A stretch of DNA of 32,760 nucleotides from Enterococcus_I eurekensis. Its GTDB lineage: Bacteria; Bacillota; Bacilli; Lactobacillales; Enterococcaceae. The position numbers were made by a program, and so were the translations under genes. The notes under the pieces are model-generated. The model saw only the letters and a list, made by a program, of their open reading frames with translations. It had not been told where the DNA came from and did no database searches. Below, piece by piece: positions 14,696-23,356 of this stretch. The stretch covers positions 1-32,760 of the forward strand of contig NZ_JBHSGT010000044.1 of NCBI RefSeq assembly GCF_042654605.1, written 5' to 3'. How positions within the stretch are numbered: the stretch's first letter is position 1; every line of letters starts with the position of its first letter.

Positions 14696-17134
14696 TTATT
14701 CAATTTCCTCATATGGAAAATCATCGACATCAACAGAGGCTTCCACTAAAACCTTACGTGGCTTACTTCCTTCTGATGGTCCGACAATTCCTTGCGCTTC
14801 TAATTGATCAACTAAACGCGCTGCACGATTATATCCCACACGGAAGCGTCGTTGTAATAATGAAACGCTAGCCGTTTGCATTTCAATCACTAATTCTTTA
14901 GCTTGTTCATAAAGTTCATCTTGATCTTCCGCGACATTTGGACTGTTTGGATTAATATCTTCTTCGGTAACCATCATTTCTTCCACATAGTTGGCCCCTT
15001 GTTGGTCCGTTACAAAAGAAACAATCGCTTCAACATCTTGATCTGAAATAAAGGCTCCTTGCACACGAATTGGTTTGTTTTCTCCCATTGGTAAGAAGAG
15101 CATATCGCCGCGACCTAATAATTTTTCTGCCCCATTGCCGTCAATAATTGTTCTTGAATCTGTTCCACTTGAAACAGCAAAGGCCATTCTAGACGGAACG
15201 TTGGCTTTAATTATCCCGGTAATGACATCTACACTTGGTCGTTGTGTCGCTAGAATCATATGAATCCCTGCGGCACGTGCCATTTGTGCTAAACGAATAA
15301 TCGCATCTTCCACTTCATTACTAGCAACCATCATCAAATCTGCCAACTCATCTACAATTACGACAATAAATGGTAAAATCGGATTCTTCTCACCCGTTTC
15401 ATTGTTGCGTCGAGTGATCATATCATTGTAGCCCGTAATATTTCTAGCACCGACAGCCGCAAATTTTTCGTAGCGTTCTTCCATTTCTTTCACGACTTTT
15501 TGTAAAGCTTGCGCTGCTTTTCTTGGATTGGTCACAACCGGTGTTAATAAATGGGGGATGCCGTTGTAGACATTTAATTCGACCATTTTAGGATCGACCA
15601 TCATTAATTTCACTTCATGTGGTTTAGCACGCATTAAAATACTTGTAATAATGCCATTAATCGCAACTGACTTCCCACTACCAGTGGAGCCTGCTACAAG
15701 TAAATGTGGCATTTTGGTTAAATCAGCTGTTTGAACACGACCTGAAATGTCACGACCTAAAGGCACTTCAAGTAAATTATCCTCTGTCGCAGGATTGTTT
15801 TCAATCATTTCTCTAAAGGAAACCGTGCTCACCGCATCGTTTGGTACTTCAATCCCGATTAACGATTTACCTGGGATTGGGGCTTCCATTCGTAAATCTT
15901 TCGCCGCTAAAGCTAAAGCAATATCATCGGTTAGGCTAACGATTTTACTAACTTTCACGCCAATTGCTGGTTGGATTTCAAATTTGGTTACCGATGGACC
16001 TAAACTGGCTTTGACAACTTTGGCATCGACACCAAAACTTTCAAACGTTCGTTCTAAGACGCCAATATTGCGTTCGATTTTTTTATATTCCCCACTTTGG
16101 TCAGTTGCTTTGACTGCCTGTAATAAATTAGCTGGTGGCAATTCATAGGCTTCGTCTTCAACTTCTTGTGGAATTTCAAAATCTAAATCTTCTTGATCAT
16201 CCACTTCTTCTTCCGTGGCTTTTGGTGCTTTTTTTGCAGTTTGCTTAACCGCTTCTTCTTCAGGTTCTTGGGTTAACGCTTGGAATGTATCGATTGGTAC
16301 AAAACTTAATTGTTCTGGTTCACTATCGACTGTTTCGGATTGAACAAAGGCTTCACGTTCTTCTTCTGTTGACGGACGTACGGTATTAGCTTGTTGTTCG
16401 CGAATCTCAGCTAAGATAGCTTCACGCTCTGCTTGTTTCTTTGCCTCTTTTTCGGCTTGTTTTTCAGCTTTACGCGCTTGACGTAATTCTTTTTTTTCAG
16501 CTTTGAACGCTTGTTTTTCCGGACTTTCTTCAAGAAAACCGCCAAGACGCTCTTTTACCCCACTTAAGAAATCTAGTAATTCATGCAAACTCAAATTCGT
16601 ACATAAAAAGCCACCGATTCCTAGTAAAATACCACTAATGATATAACTACCAATTCTTGAAACCAAGAAATAACTGGTTTGATAAATTAATCCACCAAGC
16701 ATCCCGCCACCAACATTTTGGGTGACTTGATTGGCTTTTAAATCTGTTAGTAATAAGCCCCAAGTTGTGCTTAAAACAGATAAATCTTCTGTTTGAATTT
16801 TTTGGAATAATTGAATATGTAAAAAGTTAACAAGTGCTAAGTAAATTAGTAAACTACCAATTAAACGACGATAATTGGTCATCGTTGCTTCCGTATTGCG
16901 GATAATTAAAATTCCACCGTAAAATGCAAGTGCGATTGTTAAAATAGGATATGTATTTCCTCCAATTACTCGGAAGCCATTGGCGATTAAATTCCCTAAA
17001 AATCCTAATTGAAATAAGCCGAATAAGGCAAATAAAATAAATAAGAAGCCTAAACTAATTAACGTTAATTTTTCTTCTTGGCGTTTTTGTTTTTTTGTTT
17101 TCCGTTTTTTTGCCGGACGTTTTTTCTGTGCCAT
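14696..17134 (-). CDS. ftsK: DNA translocase FtsK/SpoIIIE
   Basis: Septum-located ATP-driven DNA pump that clears chromosome DNA from the division plane. The product has 812 residues, normal for the short Firmicutes form: a very basic N-terminus (residues 2-20), four transmembrane helices (about 22-185), and a charged Ala/Lys/Glu and then Glu/Pro-rich linker (about 210-345). The RecA-like motor has Walker A GSTGSGKS (about 480) and Walker B IVVIVDELADLMM. A C-terminal gamma winged helix (about 745-805; LLQRRFRVGYNRAARLVDQLEAQGIVG) reads polar SRS/KOPS sequences. The start ATG follows GAAAGAGGGATGAA. It stands as a single gene between two terminators or spacers. Confidence 0.96.
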   Translation of the reverse strand: MAQKKRPAKKRKTKKQKRQEEKLTLISLGFLFILFALFGLFQLGFLGNLIANGFRVIGGNTYPILTIALAFYGGILIIRNTEATMTNYRRLIGSLLIYLALVNFLHIQLFQKIQTEDLSVLSTTWGLLLTDLKANQVTQNVGGGMLGGLIYQTSYFLVSRIGSYIISGILLGIGGFLCTNLSLHELLDFLSGVKERLGGFLEESPEKQAFKAEKKELRQARKAEKQAEKEAKKQAEREAILAEIREQQANTVRPSTEEEREAFVQSETVDSEPEQLSFVPIDTFQALTQEPEEEAVKQTAKKAPKATEEEVDDQEDLDFEIPQEVEDEAYELPPANLLQAVKATDQSGEYKKIERNIGVLERTFESFGVDAKVVKASLGPSVTKFEIQPAIGVKVSKIVSLTDDIALALAAKDLRMEAPIPGKSLIGIEVPNDAVSTVSFREMIENNPATEDNLLEVPLGRDISGRVQTADLTKMPHLLVAGSTGSGKSVAINGIITSILMRAKPHEVKLMMVDPKMVELNVYNGIPHLLTPVVTNPRKAAQALQKVVKEMEERYEKFAAVGARNITGYNDMITRRNNETGEKNPILPFIVVIVDELADLMMVASNEVEDAIIRLAQMARAAGIHMILATQRPSVDVITGIIKANVPSRMAFAVSSGTDSRTIIDGNGAEKLLGRGDMLFLPMGENKPIRVQGAFISDQDVEAIVSFVTDQQGANYVEEMMVTEEDINPNSPNVAEDQDELYEQAKELVIEMQTASVSLLQRRFRVGYNRAARLVDQLEAQGIVGPSEGSKPRKVLVEASVDVDDFPYEEIE

Positions 17135-17226
17135 TTCATCCCTCTTTCCATCTTCTCCATTATAGCAAAAAAAAAGATGGGAACAAAAGTTTTCCTCATC
17201 TTTCTTTATTTTTTATTATTCGGCTG

Positions 17227-17700
17227 CTAAATTGGGAGGTATTTTTCTATCGGAACTAAAAACTCACAAACTTGCTCTGTCCCAATTGTTGTTTTAAATC
17301 GTTCGATAATCGGACTCTTGCGTAACTTTAGTTGTTTTTCTTTCATTTTTTTATCTATCGTCAACCAGAATGTTTCGACCGCCTCGGTTGTATGTGGCAC
17401 TTCAAAGATGACATATGTTCCACCAGTATATAACCTTTCTTGTACTAATCCGTGCGATACATATGCTCCTGATACAAATAACGCTAAATCATATCGCCAG
17501 GCTTCTGGCGGTGTATTTTGAGGATCATCTAATGGAATACCTAAAATACCGGATTCATTCAGATCGTTCTCCAGATGATTATCTTTAATCCATTTCTTAA
17601 ATGTCATCATCATTTCAAAATTCTCTTTACTACCATAAGGACCGACATTTCTCATATAGACTACTTTTTGCATCGGTAACGTTTCAATTTCTTGTTTCAT
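17227..17700 (-). CDS. GyrI-like effector-binding domain protein
   Basis: The protein has 157 residues forming one GyrI-like/AraC effector-binding fold (SOUL-like repeat): a first strand QKVVYMRNVGPYG, then a W-containing helix (FKKWIKDNHL), GIPLDDPQNTPPEAWRYD (the typical turn before the second half), and a second repeat FEVPHTTEAVETFW. There is no DNA-binding domain. Stand-alone members bind or hydrolyse small cationic or aromatic compounds, or inhibit gyrase (SbmC). The ligand here is unknown. The SD AAGGGAAG lies 9 bp before the ATG. No operon partner is evident. Confidence 0.78.
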   Translation of the reverse strand: MKQEIETLPMQKVVYMRNVGPYGSKENFEMMMTFKKWIKDNHLENDLNESGILGIPLDDPQNTPPEAWRYDLALFVSGAYVSHGLVQERLYTGGTYVIFEVPHTTEAVETFWLTIDKKMKEKQLKLRKSPIIERFKTTIGTEQVCEFLVPIEKYLPI

Positions 17701-17819
17701 TTAAATAAACTTCCCTTCAAAAATTCTTTTGAAAGGACTGCAGTCACTTCCTATTGATAACGATAATATGATTAAAAATAGTTTGCAATCAGTATTTTAA
17801 AAGTAATTCTATTTTCTGA

Positions 17820-18272
17820 TTATTTCGATTGCTTCGATAAGTAAGACGCTATTTCTTGACGTAATTCGCCATGTTTTTCTTCTGCATAGGCTGTCTCTTC
17901 ATTGGACCAATTTGATTTATCATATAACCAAACGGGCATTTTTCTACGTTCTTCAACTTCCCAACCATAACGTGGAAAAATGTGGGCGTGTAAATAAGCA
18001 TCGGTATTACCTAAGATATCATAATTGATTCGTATCGCATCGGTACTAGCTAAAATCGCATCACCCAACAAACTCATATCGACTAAAAATGCTTGTCGTT
18101 CCGCTAAACTTAAATCATTTAACGAAAAAACTTCACGCTTTGGTAATAAGACACAATAACCTGGTAAAAACTGGGCATCGCCAAAAACCGCATAGCCTCC
18201 AGTTAATTCTTTAATTACCATCGGATTGTTACCTTCGACGGCAGCTTTGATTCGATTTTCTCTCCAACTCAT
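17820..18272 (-). CDS. HIT-family protein
   Basis: The protein has 150 residues from the ATG at 18272, which has AGGAG 8 bp before it; the open frame goes 15 codons further without an SD. The HIT-type motif is LHAHIFPRYGWE (about residues 100-111), with the His-x-His pair that forms the nucleotide-hydrolysing site. The third family His is replaced in the sequence seen (Phe-Pro-Arg), as in Firmicutes GalT/Ap4A-phosphorylase-like branch proteins. Earlier segments (LPGYCVLLPKREVFSLNDL) match the HIT N-half, which binds the base. It probably cleaves a nucleotide-phosphate or dinucleoside polyphosphate. Substrate unknown. Confidence 0.72.
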   Translation of the reverse strand: MSWRENRIKAAVEGNNPMVIKELTGGYAVFGDAQFLPGYCVLLPKREVFSLNDLSLAERQAFLVDMSLLGDAILASTDAIRINYDILGNTDAYLHAHIFPRYGWEVEERRKMPVWLYDKSNWSNEETAYAEEKHGELRQEIASYLSKQSK

Positions 18273-18319
18273 CTTCCACACTCCTTTTCTTTCTATAGTA
18301 TGACAGATTTCAAGCAAAC

Positions 18320-18347
18320 AAAAAAGATGAATCGCTTCATCTTTTTC
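18320..18347 (-). terminator. Terminator of the amino-acid ABC operon
   Basis: AAAAAGATGAA pairs with TTCATCTTTTT around a GCGA loop; it ends in U and lies 20 bp past the binding-protein stop. The upstream end overlaps the region where the HIT gene promoter should be. Confidence 0.82.
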
Positions 18348-18367
18348 GTTCCTATTTATTTTAATGC

Positions 18368-19180
18368 TTAAGGTGTTACATCTTCACCAAACCATTTGAT
18401 TGAAATTTCAGCAAACGAGCCGTCTGCTTGTAATTTAACCAGTGTTTCGTTAATTAAATCTGCTAAAGCTTGATCGTCTTTTCGAACACCAACCGCAAAA
18501 TCTTCTACTTCAAAAGGGCTATCAATTACATTGTAATCCGCTAACTTATCCGCTTTAGCTAAGTAATATTCAGCATATACACGGTCAATTAACAAACCAT
18601 CAATTCGACCATTTTCCAAATCAATAAATGCTTCATTAAAGCTTGCATAAAGTGTCGCATCTTGTCCATCAACCAATTCTTTTAACACTTCTGTTTGATC
18701 GTTAAAAGTTGTATAACCGGAAGATCCTTCTTGCGCGCCTAATTTTTTCTCTTTCATACCTGCAAAATCAGTAATTCCGCTATCTTTAGCCGTTACTAAG
18801 ACTTGTAAATTTTTCATGTAAGTATTTGTAAATAAGACTTTTTTCTCGCGCTCTGGTGTAATAGTATAACCATTCCAAATCATATCAATCGTCCCATTTG
18901 ATAATTCGGTTTCTTTCATTGACCAATCAATCGGTTGAAATTTAACTTTCTTATCCGCTGTTTCAAATACTTTTGTCGCTAACTCAACGTCAAATCCAGT
19001 TAAGTCCCCGTTATCGTCACGGAAACCCATCGGTACAAACGTATCATCAAGTCCTACAATCACTTCATCTTTTTCCGTTGCGCTTGGTACTGCTTTTCCT
19101 GCATCTTTACCCGAACCACAAGCAGCTAAGGTAACCATCCCAATTGCTGCAAACCATAATAAACCTGTTTTCTTTTTCAT
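18368..19180 (-). CDS. Amino-acid ABC transporter, binding lipoprotein
   Basis: The protein has 270 residues. A signal sequence with lipobox LAAC (Cys about residue 21) anchors it outside the membrane. The mature part is a family-3 solute-binding protein: EVIVGLDDTFVPMGFRDDNGDLTGFDVELA at the start, WNGYTITPEREKKV in the middle, and LADYNVIDSPFEVEDFAVGVRKDD near the end, the layout of polar amino-acid binders. It is the last gene of a permease-ATPase-binding-protein operon. The leader T-box carries a CAC (histidine) specifier, so histidine is the inferred substrate (compare the T-box-controlled HisXYZ transporters). Gene spacing is 23 bp from the ATPase gene, with AGGAGG before the start. Confidence 0.88.
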   Translation of the reverse strand: MKKKTGLLWFAAIGMVTLAACGSGKDAGKAVPSATEKDEVIVGLDDTFVPMGFRDDNGDLTGFDVELATKVFETADKKVKFQPIDWSMKETELSNGTIDMIWNGYTITPEREKKVLFTNTYMKNLQVLVTAKDSGITDFAGMKEKKLGAQEGSSGYTTFNDQTEVLKELVDGQDATLYASFNEAFIDLENGRIDGLLIDRVYAEYYLAKADKLADYNVIDSPFEVEDFAVGVRKDDQALADLINETLVKLQADGSFAEISIKWFGEDVTP

Positions 19181-19203
19181 CTTTTTTTCCTCCTCTTATC
19201 CTC

Positions 19204-19836
19204 TTAATTCGGTACAACTTCTAATAAGTTATCCGCAATATTTTTTGCAAAAGCTAAATCGTGGGTTACCACAATTTGCGTTACATCCTCTTCTTTTAAT
19301 CCTAAAATTAATTCTTCGACTTGTTGTCTAAGTGCTGGATCAAGTGCACTTGTTGGTTCATCATAAGCTAAAACTTTGGGTTCCATCGCCATCGCACGAG
19401 CGAGTGCTACCCTTTGTTTTTGTCCACCTGATAATTGATACGGATAACTTTCAAGTAATTCTGAAATTCCTAACTGTTCTGCGAGCTCTTTGGCTTTTTC
19501 GGTATATTTTTCTTTTGATTCTTTTAAAACCAATTTCGGAGCCAAGGTGATATTATCAAAAACCGATAAATGTGGGAATAATTGAAAATCTTGAAAAACA
19601 ACACCCACCACTTGTTCATCTTCTTTTAATAAATCTGGTGAAAAAGCTTGTCCATCAAGTAGGAACCTCCCTTCATCGGCATTTTCTAGACCGGCTAAGA
19701 TGCGTAGAAAAGTCGTTTTCCCACCGCCAGAAGGTCCGACAACACTTAAAATACTGCCTGTTGGAATATCTAAATCTAATTGATCAATAACTTGTTTTTT
19801 TCCAAATTTCTTTGATAAACCTCTAATTTGTAACAT
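19204..19836 (-). CDS. Amino-acid ABC transporter, ATPase
   Basis: The protein has 210 residues and is a polar-amino-acid (GlnQ/HisP-type) ATPase: Walker A GPSGGGKTT (about 34-42), Q-loop VFQDFQLFPHLSV, signature LSGGQKQR (about 136), Walker B VLAYDEPTSALD, and H-loop VTHD. It is slightly shorter than the usual 240 because the C-terminus ends soon after the H-loop, as in several Lactobacillales members. Powers uptake with the permease 12 bp upstream. The start is ATG behind AGGAGGTAGAC. Confidence 0.92.
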   Translation of the reverse strand: MLQIRGLSKKFGKKQVIDQLDLDIPTGSILSVVGPSGGGKTTFLRILAGLENADEGRFLLDGQAFSPDLLKEDEQVVGVVFQDFQLFPHLSVFDNITLAPKLVLKESKEKYTEKAKELAEQLGISELLESYPYQLSGGQKQRVALARAMAMEPKVLAYDEPTSALDPALRQQVEELILGLKEEDVTQIVVTHDLAFAKNIADNLLEVVPN

Positions 19837-19848
19837 TTTGTCTACCTC

Positions 19849-20490
19849 CTAGCGATAATAGTTATAGTGTGTTTCAACTTTTTTCAAAATAATTGTAAAA
19901 ATACCGGTTAAGCAAAGATAAATCACCGCGACACCTGCCAGTGGTAAAAGCGTTGCATCACGTTCCATGGCGATTTTCCCCATTCGCATCACATCCGATA
20001 AACCTAAAATGTAAATTAACGAGGTATCTTTCACTAAACTAATAATCTCATTCCCAACGGATGGTAAAGTAATTTTAAAAACTTGGGGAATAATAATTTT
20101 CGTAATCGTTTGGCTTTTTTTCAAACGTAAGACTTGAGCCGCTTCATATTGTCCTCTAGGAATCGATTGAATCCCACCACGAAATATTTCCGCAAAGTAA
20201 GCCGCATAGTTTAATATAAAAGCAAAAATTGCAGCATCGAAACGATCAAAGACAATTCCGACCAGTGGTAAACCGTAAAAAACAAAAATCAATTGTAGTA
20301 GTAGCGGTGTTCCCCGCATCAACCAAACATAAGCTTGGGTTAACCAGCGTAAAACTGAAATCCGATTGGATAAAGCAAAAGCGAAGATTACGCCTAATGG
20401 GATCGACCCGATTAAGGTAAAAGTAAATAATTGCAAAGTAATGCCCGCTCCCTCTAAAAGTTGGGGAAAGACTGAGATTAAATACGACAT
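19849..20490 (-). CDS. Amino-acid ABC transporter, permease
   Basis: The protein has 213 residues with five predicted transmembrane helices and the HEAA-family inner loop GGIQSIPRGQYEAAQVLRL, where EAA meets the ATPase. GTPLLLQLIFVFYGLP is the conserved permease segment of polar amino-acid uptake systems. First gene of the operon; the start has AAAGGAGG upstream. The long leader before it holds a T-box with a doubled terminator unit, so the whole transporter should be read through only when a tRNA (predicted tRNA-His) is uncharged. Confidence 0.9.
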   Translation of the reverse strand: MSYLISVFPQLLEGAGITLQLFTFTLIGSIPLGVIFAFALSNRISVLRWLTQAYVWLMRGTPLLLQLIFVFYGLPLVGIVFDRFDAAIFAFILNYAAYFAEIFRGGIQSIPRGQYEAAQVLRLKKSQTITKIIIPQVFKITLPSVGNEIISLVKDTSLIYILGLSDVMRMGKIAMERDATLLPLAGVAVIYLCLTGIFTIILKKVETHYNYYR

Positions 20491-20519
20491 TGATAATTTC
20501 CTCCTTTAAAAAATGTACA

Positions 20520-20640
20520 AAAAAAGCCCTCTGGAAATAAATCCAAAGGACGTCTAGTAACGTGGTTCCACCTTTTATGCACGACTTTTCTCACAAAAAA
20601 TCGTCTCATTCAGTCATTGATTGGTTTATAAAAAAGAAGA
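20520..20640 (-). promoter_or_regulatory. Second, specifier-less T-box module
   Basis: A second T-box sequence AAGGTGGAACCACG (minus strand, 20561-20574) with its own terminator (GTCCTTTGGA with TCCAGAGGGC, then seven U; 20520-20551) and a Stem III-like hairpin, but no Stem I or specifier in the preceding 60 nt. It lies between the first terminator and the permease gene. Confidence 0.78.
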
Positions 20641-20642
20641 AC

Positions 20643-20872
20643 AAAAAAGTCCTCTAGCTACGGATAGCTAAAGGACGTTCAATACGTGGTTCCACCTTTT
20701 TTTGTTTACTCTTCGCAGAAATAAACCTTCGTAAGTCATCAAACAATGACTGAAGCTATAACGGGCTTACCCGGATTCTCCTACTTGTTTCAAAAAATCG
20801 ACTCCAAGATGTGTTTCACTTCATTCCTATGATCTCCTTCCACCATTTGGAGACTCTCTAAGCATAATCAAC
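20643..20872 (-). promoter_or_regulatory. T-box riboswitch with CAC (histidine) specifier
   Basis: On the minus strand, AGAGAG opens a compact Stem I closed by CTCCAA/TTGGAG. The specifier loop reads GTGAAA-CAC-A, the same layout as GAAA-GGC-A in the glycine T-box, so the codon is CAC (20811-20813), histidine. Stem II-type sequence with CCGGGTAAGCCCGTTA follows, then the T-box AAGGTGGAACCACG (20685-20698) and a terminator GTCCTTTAGCTA/TAGCTAGAGGAC plus U-run (20643-20676). Confidence 0.85.
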
Positions 20873-20916
20873 AAAGTTACTGTTCTTTTCGATGTCTATT
20901 TATTAAGTTGATTCAT

Positions 20917-20945
20917 ACTTTACAGTAACTTTTATCTTCTGTCAA
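20917..20945 (-). promoter_or_regulatory. Promoter of the T-box operon
   Basis: A consensus TTGACA (20940-20945), 17-bp spacer and TAAAGT (20917-20922) on the minus strand. A 9-bp inverted repeat (AGTTACTGT at 20922-20930, ACAGTAACT at 20875-20883 on the minus strand) straddles the start region. Confidence 0.75.
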
Positions 20946-21056
20946 CACTTTTTATTTTTAATTTTAAGTAAATCATGTGGTATCTTTTCGAAAGTCCTTT
21001 GACTAGCGGCTAATTTTCGTTACAATTATGTTAGATACTAAATAAAGGAGAAACCT

Positions 21057-21923
21057 ATGAATATTGAAACGCTTCAAAAAATTTACCCCAACGCTTCTCT
21101 ACATCCCTTCTCGACGGATGATAGTGATTACTTCGTTTTTTCTGATCAACATAAATTTTTATGGATTCCTAAAAACAATCTTTCGAAAACTGAATTTCAA
21201 CTTTTACAATCGTTGACAACACCCAGTAAGCAAGGGAAACAAATGAAAGATCATCCCTGGTTCGCAGTTTTGTTTGAACACCAAAAACCACCTGTTGACG
21301 AAGGCGCTTATCGGATTATTCAAGTCGAATTCAATCAGTTAGATAGTGCGACAATTGAAAATTGGAATACGGAATTACAAAGTATTTTACCTCACCTCGT
21401 CGATTACTTTTTTGTGACGGACACATATGCTCTACTTGTCGAAGTTTATCACGAAGAAGCTTTGATGATTGATGATCTTGAAGGTGTCTTTTTAGCACTT
21501 GACGGTGACTTTAATTTGTATACGAAGATTTTTGTTGGTTCTTTTTATGGTCATACAGAAGACTTTACTCGTCTTTTGGAAGAAGAAGAAGCTCTTTTCC
21601 ATCATCAACTTGCAAATACAATTGAAAAAAAGATTTATAATTTAGCTTCCTCAAGTGTCGCGTTCTTTTCATTCAATGCGGTTAAAGATAGCTATTTGAT
21701 GCGAACTTTATACCACCAATGGTTTCAAGAAGACGATTTAATCGATATCATTACTAACCTTTGGAAAAACCAAGGAAATGTCAGTTCCACTGCGAAAGAC
21801 TTATTTATGCATCGCAATACTTTGCAGTATAAATTAGATAAATTTCAACAGTTGACTCATTGTAACTTAAAAAAAATGGACGACCTCTTTCTTTGTTATT
21901 TACTAACTTTAACTTTTAAATAA
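21057..21923 (+). CDS. PucR/CdaR-type transcription regulator
   Basis: The protein has 288 residues. The C-terminal part (about 232-286) is the helix-turn-helix of the PucR/CdaR type: LWKNQGNVSSTAKDLFMHRNTLQYKLDKF, which in family members is preceded by a GGDEF-related signalling domain. The N-terminal two-thirds has no recognisable sensor; it is acidic and mixed alpha-beta. It lies upstream of msmK on the same strand but with its own terminator, so it may respond to a sugar-derived signal and control uptake genes; that is inference. The ATG follows AAAGGAG 8 bp away. Confidence 0.75.
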   Translation: MNIETLQKIYPNASLHPFSTDDSDYFVFSDQHKFLWIPKNNLSKTEFQLLQSLTTPSKQGKQMKDHPWFAVLFEHQKPPVDEGAYRIIQVEFNQLDSATIENWNTELQSILPHLVDYFFVTDTYALLVEVYHEEALMIDDLEGVFLALDGDFNLYTKIFVGSFYGHTEDFTRLLEEEEALFHHQLANTIEKKIYNLASSSVAFFSFNAVKDSYLMRTLYHQWFQEDDLIDIITNLWKNQGNVSSTAKDLFMHRNTLQYKLDKFQQLTHCNLKKMDDLFLCYLLTLTFK

Positions 21924-21933
21924 TACTTTTTAC

Positions 21934-21970
21934 AAGGTGCACAAGAAATGAATCATTTTTTGTGCACCTT
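21934..21970 (+). terminator. Terminator of the PucR-type gene
   Basis: AAGGTGCACAA (21934-21944) pairs perfectly with TTGTGCACCTT (21960-21970), 10 bp after the stop codon, but only a short T-run follows. Confidence 0.75.
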
Positions 21971-22043
21971 TCCATTGATATAATAAACCGTTTTCATTTA
22001 TAGTAAGGGTGTAAATAATTTAAGTGAAAGAAGGAATTTAGAC

Positions 22044-23153
22044 ATGGTAGAAATGGCCTTAAAAAACATACATAAAAAATATGAGAATAACGATTTTTAT
22101 TCAGTAACAGACTTCAACTTAGATATTCAAGATCGCGAATTTATCGTTTTCGTTGGACCTTCAGGTTGTGGTAAATCAACAACATTACGTATGATTGCTG
22201 GTTTAGAAGATATCAGTGAAGGTGAATTATCAATCGGCGGACGTGTAGTCAACGATGTAGCTCCAAAAGATCGTGACATCGCGATGGTTTTCCAGAACTA
22301 CGCTTTATACCCACATATGACTGTATACGATAACATGGCTTTCGGTTTAAAATTACGTAAATACGACAAGGCTGAAATTAAAACGCGTGTAGACAGCGCT
22401 GCTGAAATCTTAGGCTTAACAGAATTATTAGACCGTAAACCAGCTGCTTTATCTGGTGGACAACGTCAACGTGTTGCCTTAGGACGTGCGATCGTTCGTG
22501 ACGCAAAAGTCTTCCTAATGGATGAACCTTTATCAAACTTAGATGCGAAATTACGTGTAGCGATGCGTGCTGAAATTGCGAAATTACACCGTCGTTTAGA
22601 AACAACTACAATCTACGTAACGCATGACCAAACAGAAGCGATGACAATGGCTGACCGTATCGTTATCATGAAAGATGGTTTCGTACAACAAATCGGTTCT
22701 CCAAAAGAAGTTTATAACTCACCAGTTAACGTATTCGTTGCCGGCTTTATCGGATCACCAGCGATGAACTTCTTCAACGTTACTTTAAACAACGGCGTTA
22801 TCTCTGATGGACACGGATTAAATTTACGTATTCCTGAAGGACGTAACAAAGTTTTAGTTGAAAAAGGTTACGAAGGTAAAGAATTAATCTTTGGTATTCG
22901 TCCAGAAGATATCCGTACAGAACAAATCGTTCTTGACGCTTCTCCTGAATCAACTGTTCACGCAGAAGTTGTTGTATCTGAGTTGTTAGGTGCAGAAACA
23001 ATGCTTTACACTAAAATTGGAACAACTGAGTTTATCTCAAAAGTAGATGCTCGTGACTTCCATAGCCCAGGTGAAATGATTGATTTATCATTCAATATCA
23101 ATAAAGCACAATTCTTTGATAAAGACACTGAAAATGTAATCAAATTACCTTAA
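22044..23153 (+). CDS. msmK: Multi-sugar ABC transporter ATPase MsmK/UgpC
   Basis: The protein has 369 residues. The N-terminal ATPase domain has Walker A GPSGCGKST (38-46), Q-loop MVFQNYALYPHMTVYDN (81-97), signature LSGGQRQR (136-143), Walker B VFLMDEPLSNLDAKLR, and H-loop THDQTEAM. A C-terminal TOBE/MalK-type regulatory domain (about 240-369; GIRPEDI) follows. MsmK-type ATPases are shared by several CUT1 sugar importers encoded elsewhere, which fits a stand-alone gene without permeases. Codon choice (strongly biased, few rare codons) suggests high expression. ATG lies 8 bp after AAGGA; a possible promoter is TTGATA/TATAGT with 18 bp. Confidence 0.94.
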   Translation: MVEMALKNIHKKYENNDFYSVTDFNLDIQDREFIVFVGPSGCGKSTTLRMIAGLEDISEGELSIGGRVVNDVAPKDRDIAMVFQNYALYPHMTVYDNMAFGLKLRKYDKAEIKTRVDSAAEILGLTELLDRKPAALSGGQRQRVALGRAIVRDAKVFLMDEPLSNLDAKLRVAMRAEIAKLHRRLETTTIYVTHDQTEAMTMADRIVIMKDGFVQQIGSPKEVYNSPVNVFVAGFIGSPAMNFFNVTLNNGVISDGHGLNLRIPEGRNKVLVEKGYEGKELIFGIRPEDIRTEQIVLDASPESTVHAEVVVSELLGAETMLYTKIGTTEFISKVDARDFHSPGEMIDLSFNINKAQFFDKDTENVIKLP

Positions 23154-23243
23154 TCTTGATAGTTCATTTGTAATACTCACTGGATTTGCCCCCTTATGGG
23201 TATTGCAATGTAATCTATAAATTTCCTTATTTTGTATCCCCCC

Positions 23244-23285
23244 AAGAACGAGCCATGATATACTTATGTATCATGGCTCGTTCTT
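23244..23285 (+). terminator. Terminator of msmK
   Basis: A perfect 17-bp stem (23244-23260 with 23269-23285) with an 8-nt loop, then ATTTTATT. Confidence 0.88.
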
Positions 23286-23356
23286 ATTTTATTGTTTTTT
23301 TTCCAATTAGTAATTTAAGATAAAATTAAATCCTTTTAAGAAAGTTGGTATCTTTA

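Noticed and set aside
20811..20815. ACA (threonine) or ATC (isoleucine) as the T-box specifier
   Set aside because: ACA would be followed by C and ATC by T, whereas a purine normally follows the specifier; CAC followed by A, preceded by GAAA, fits the known layout.
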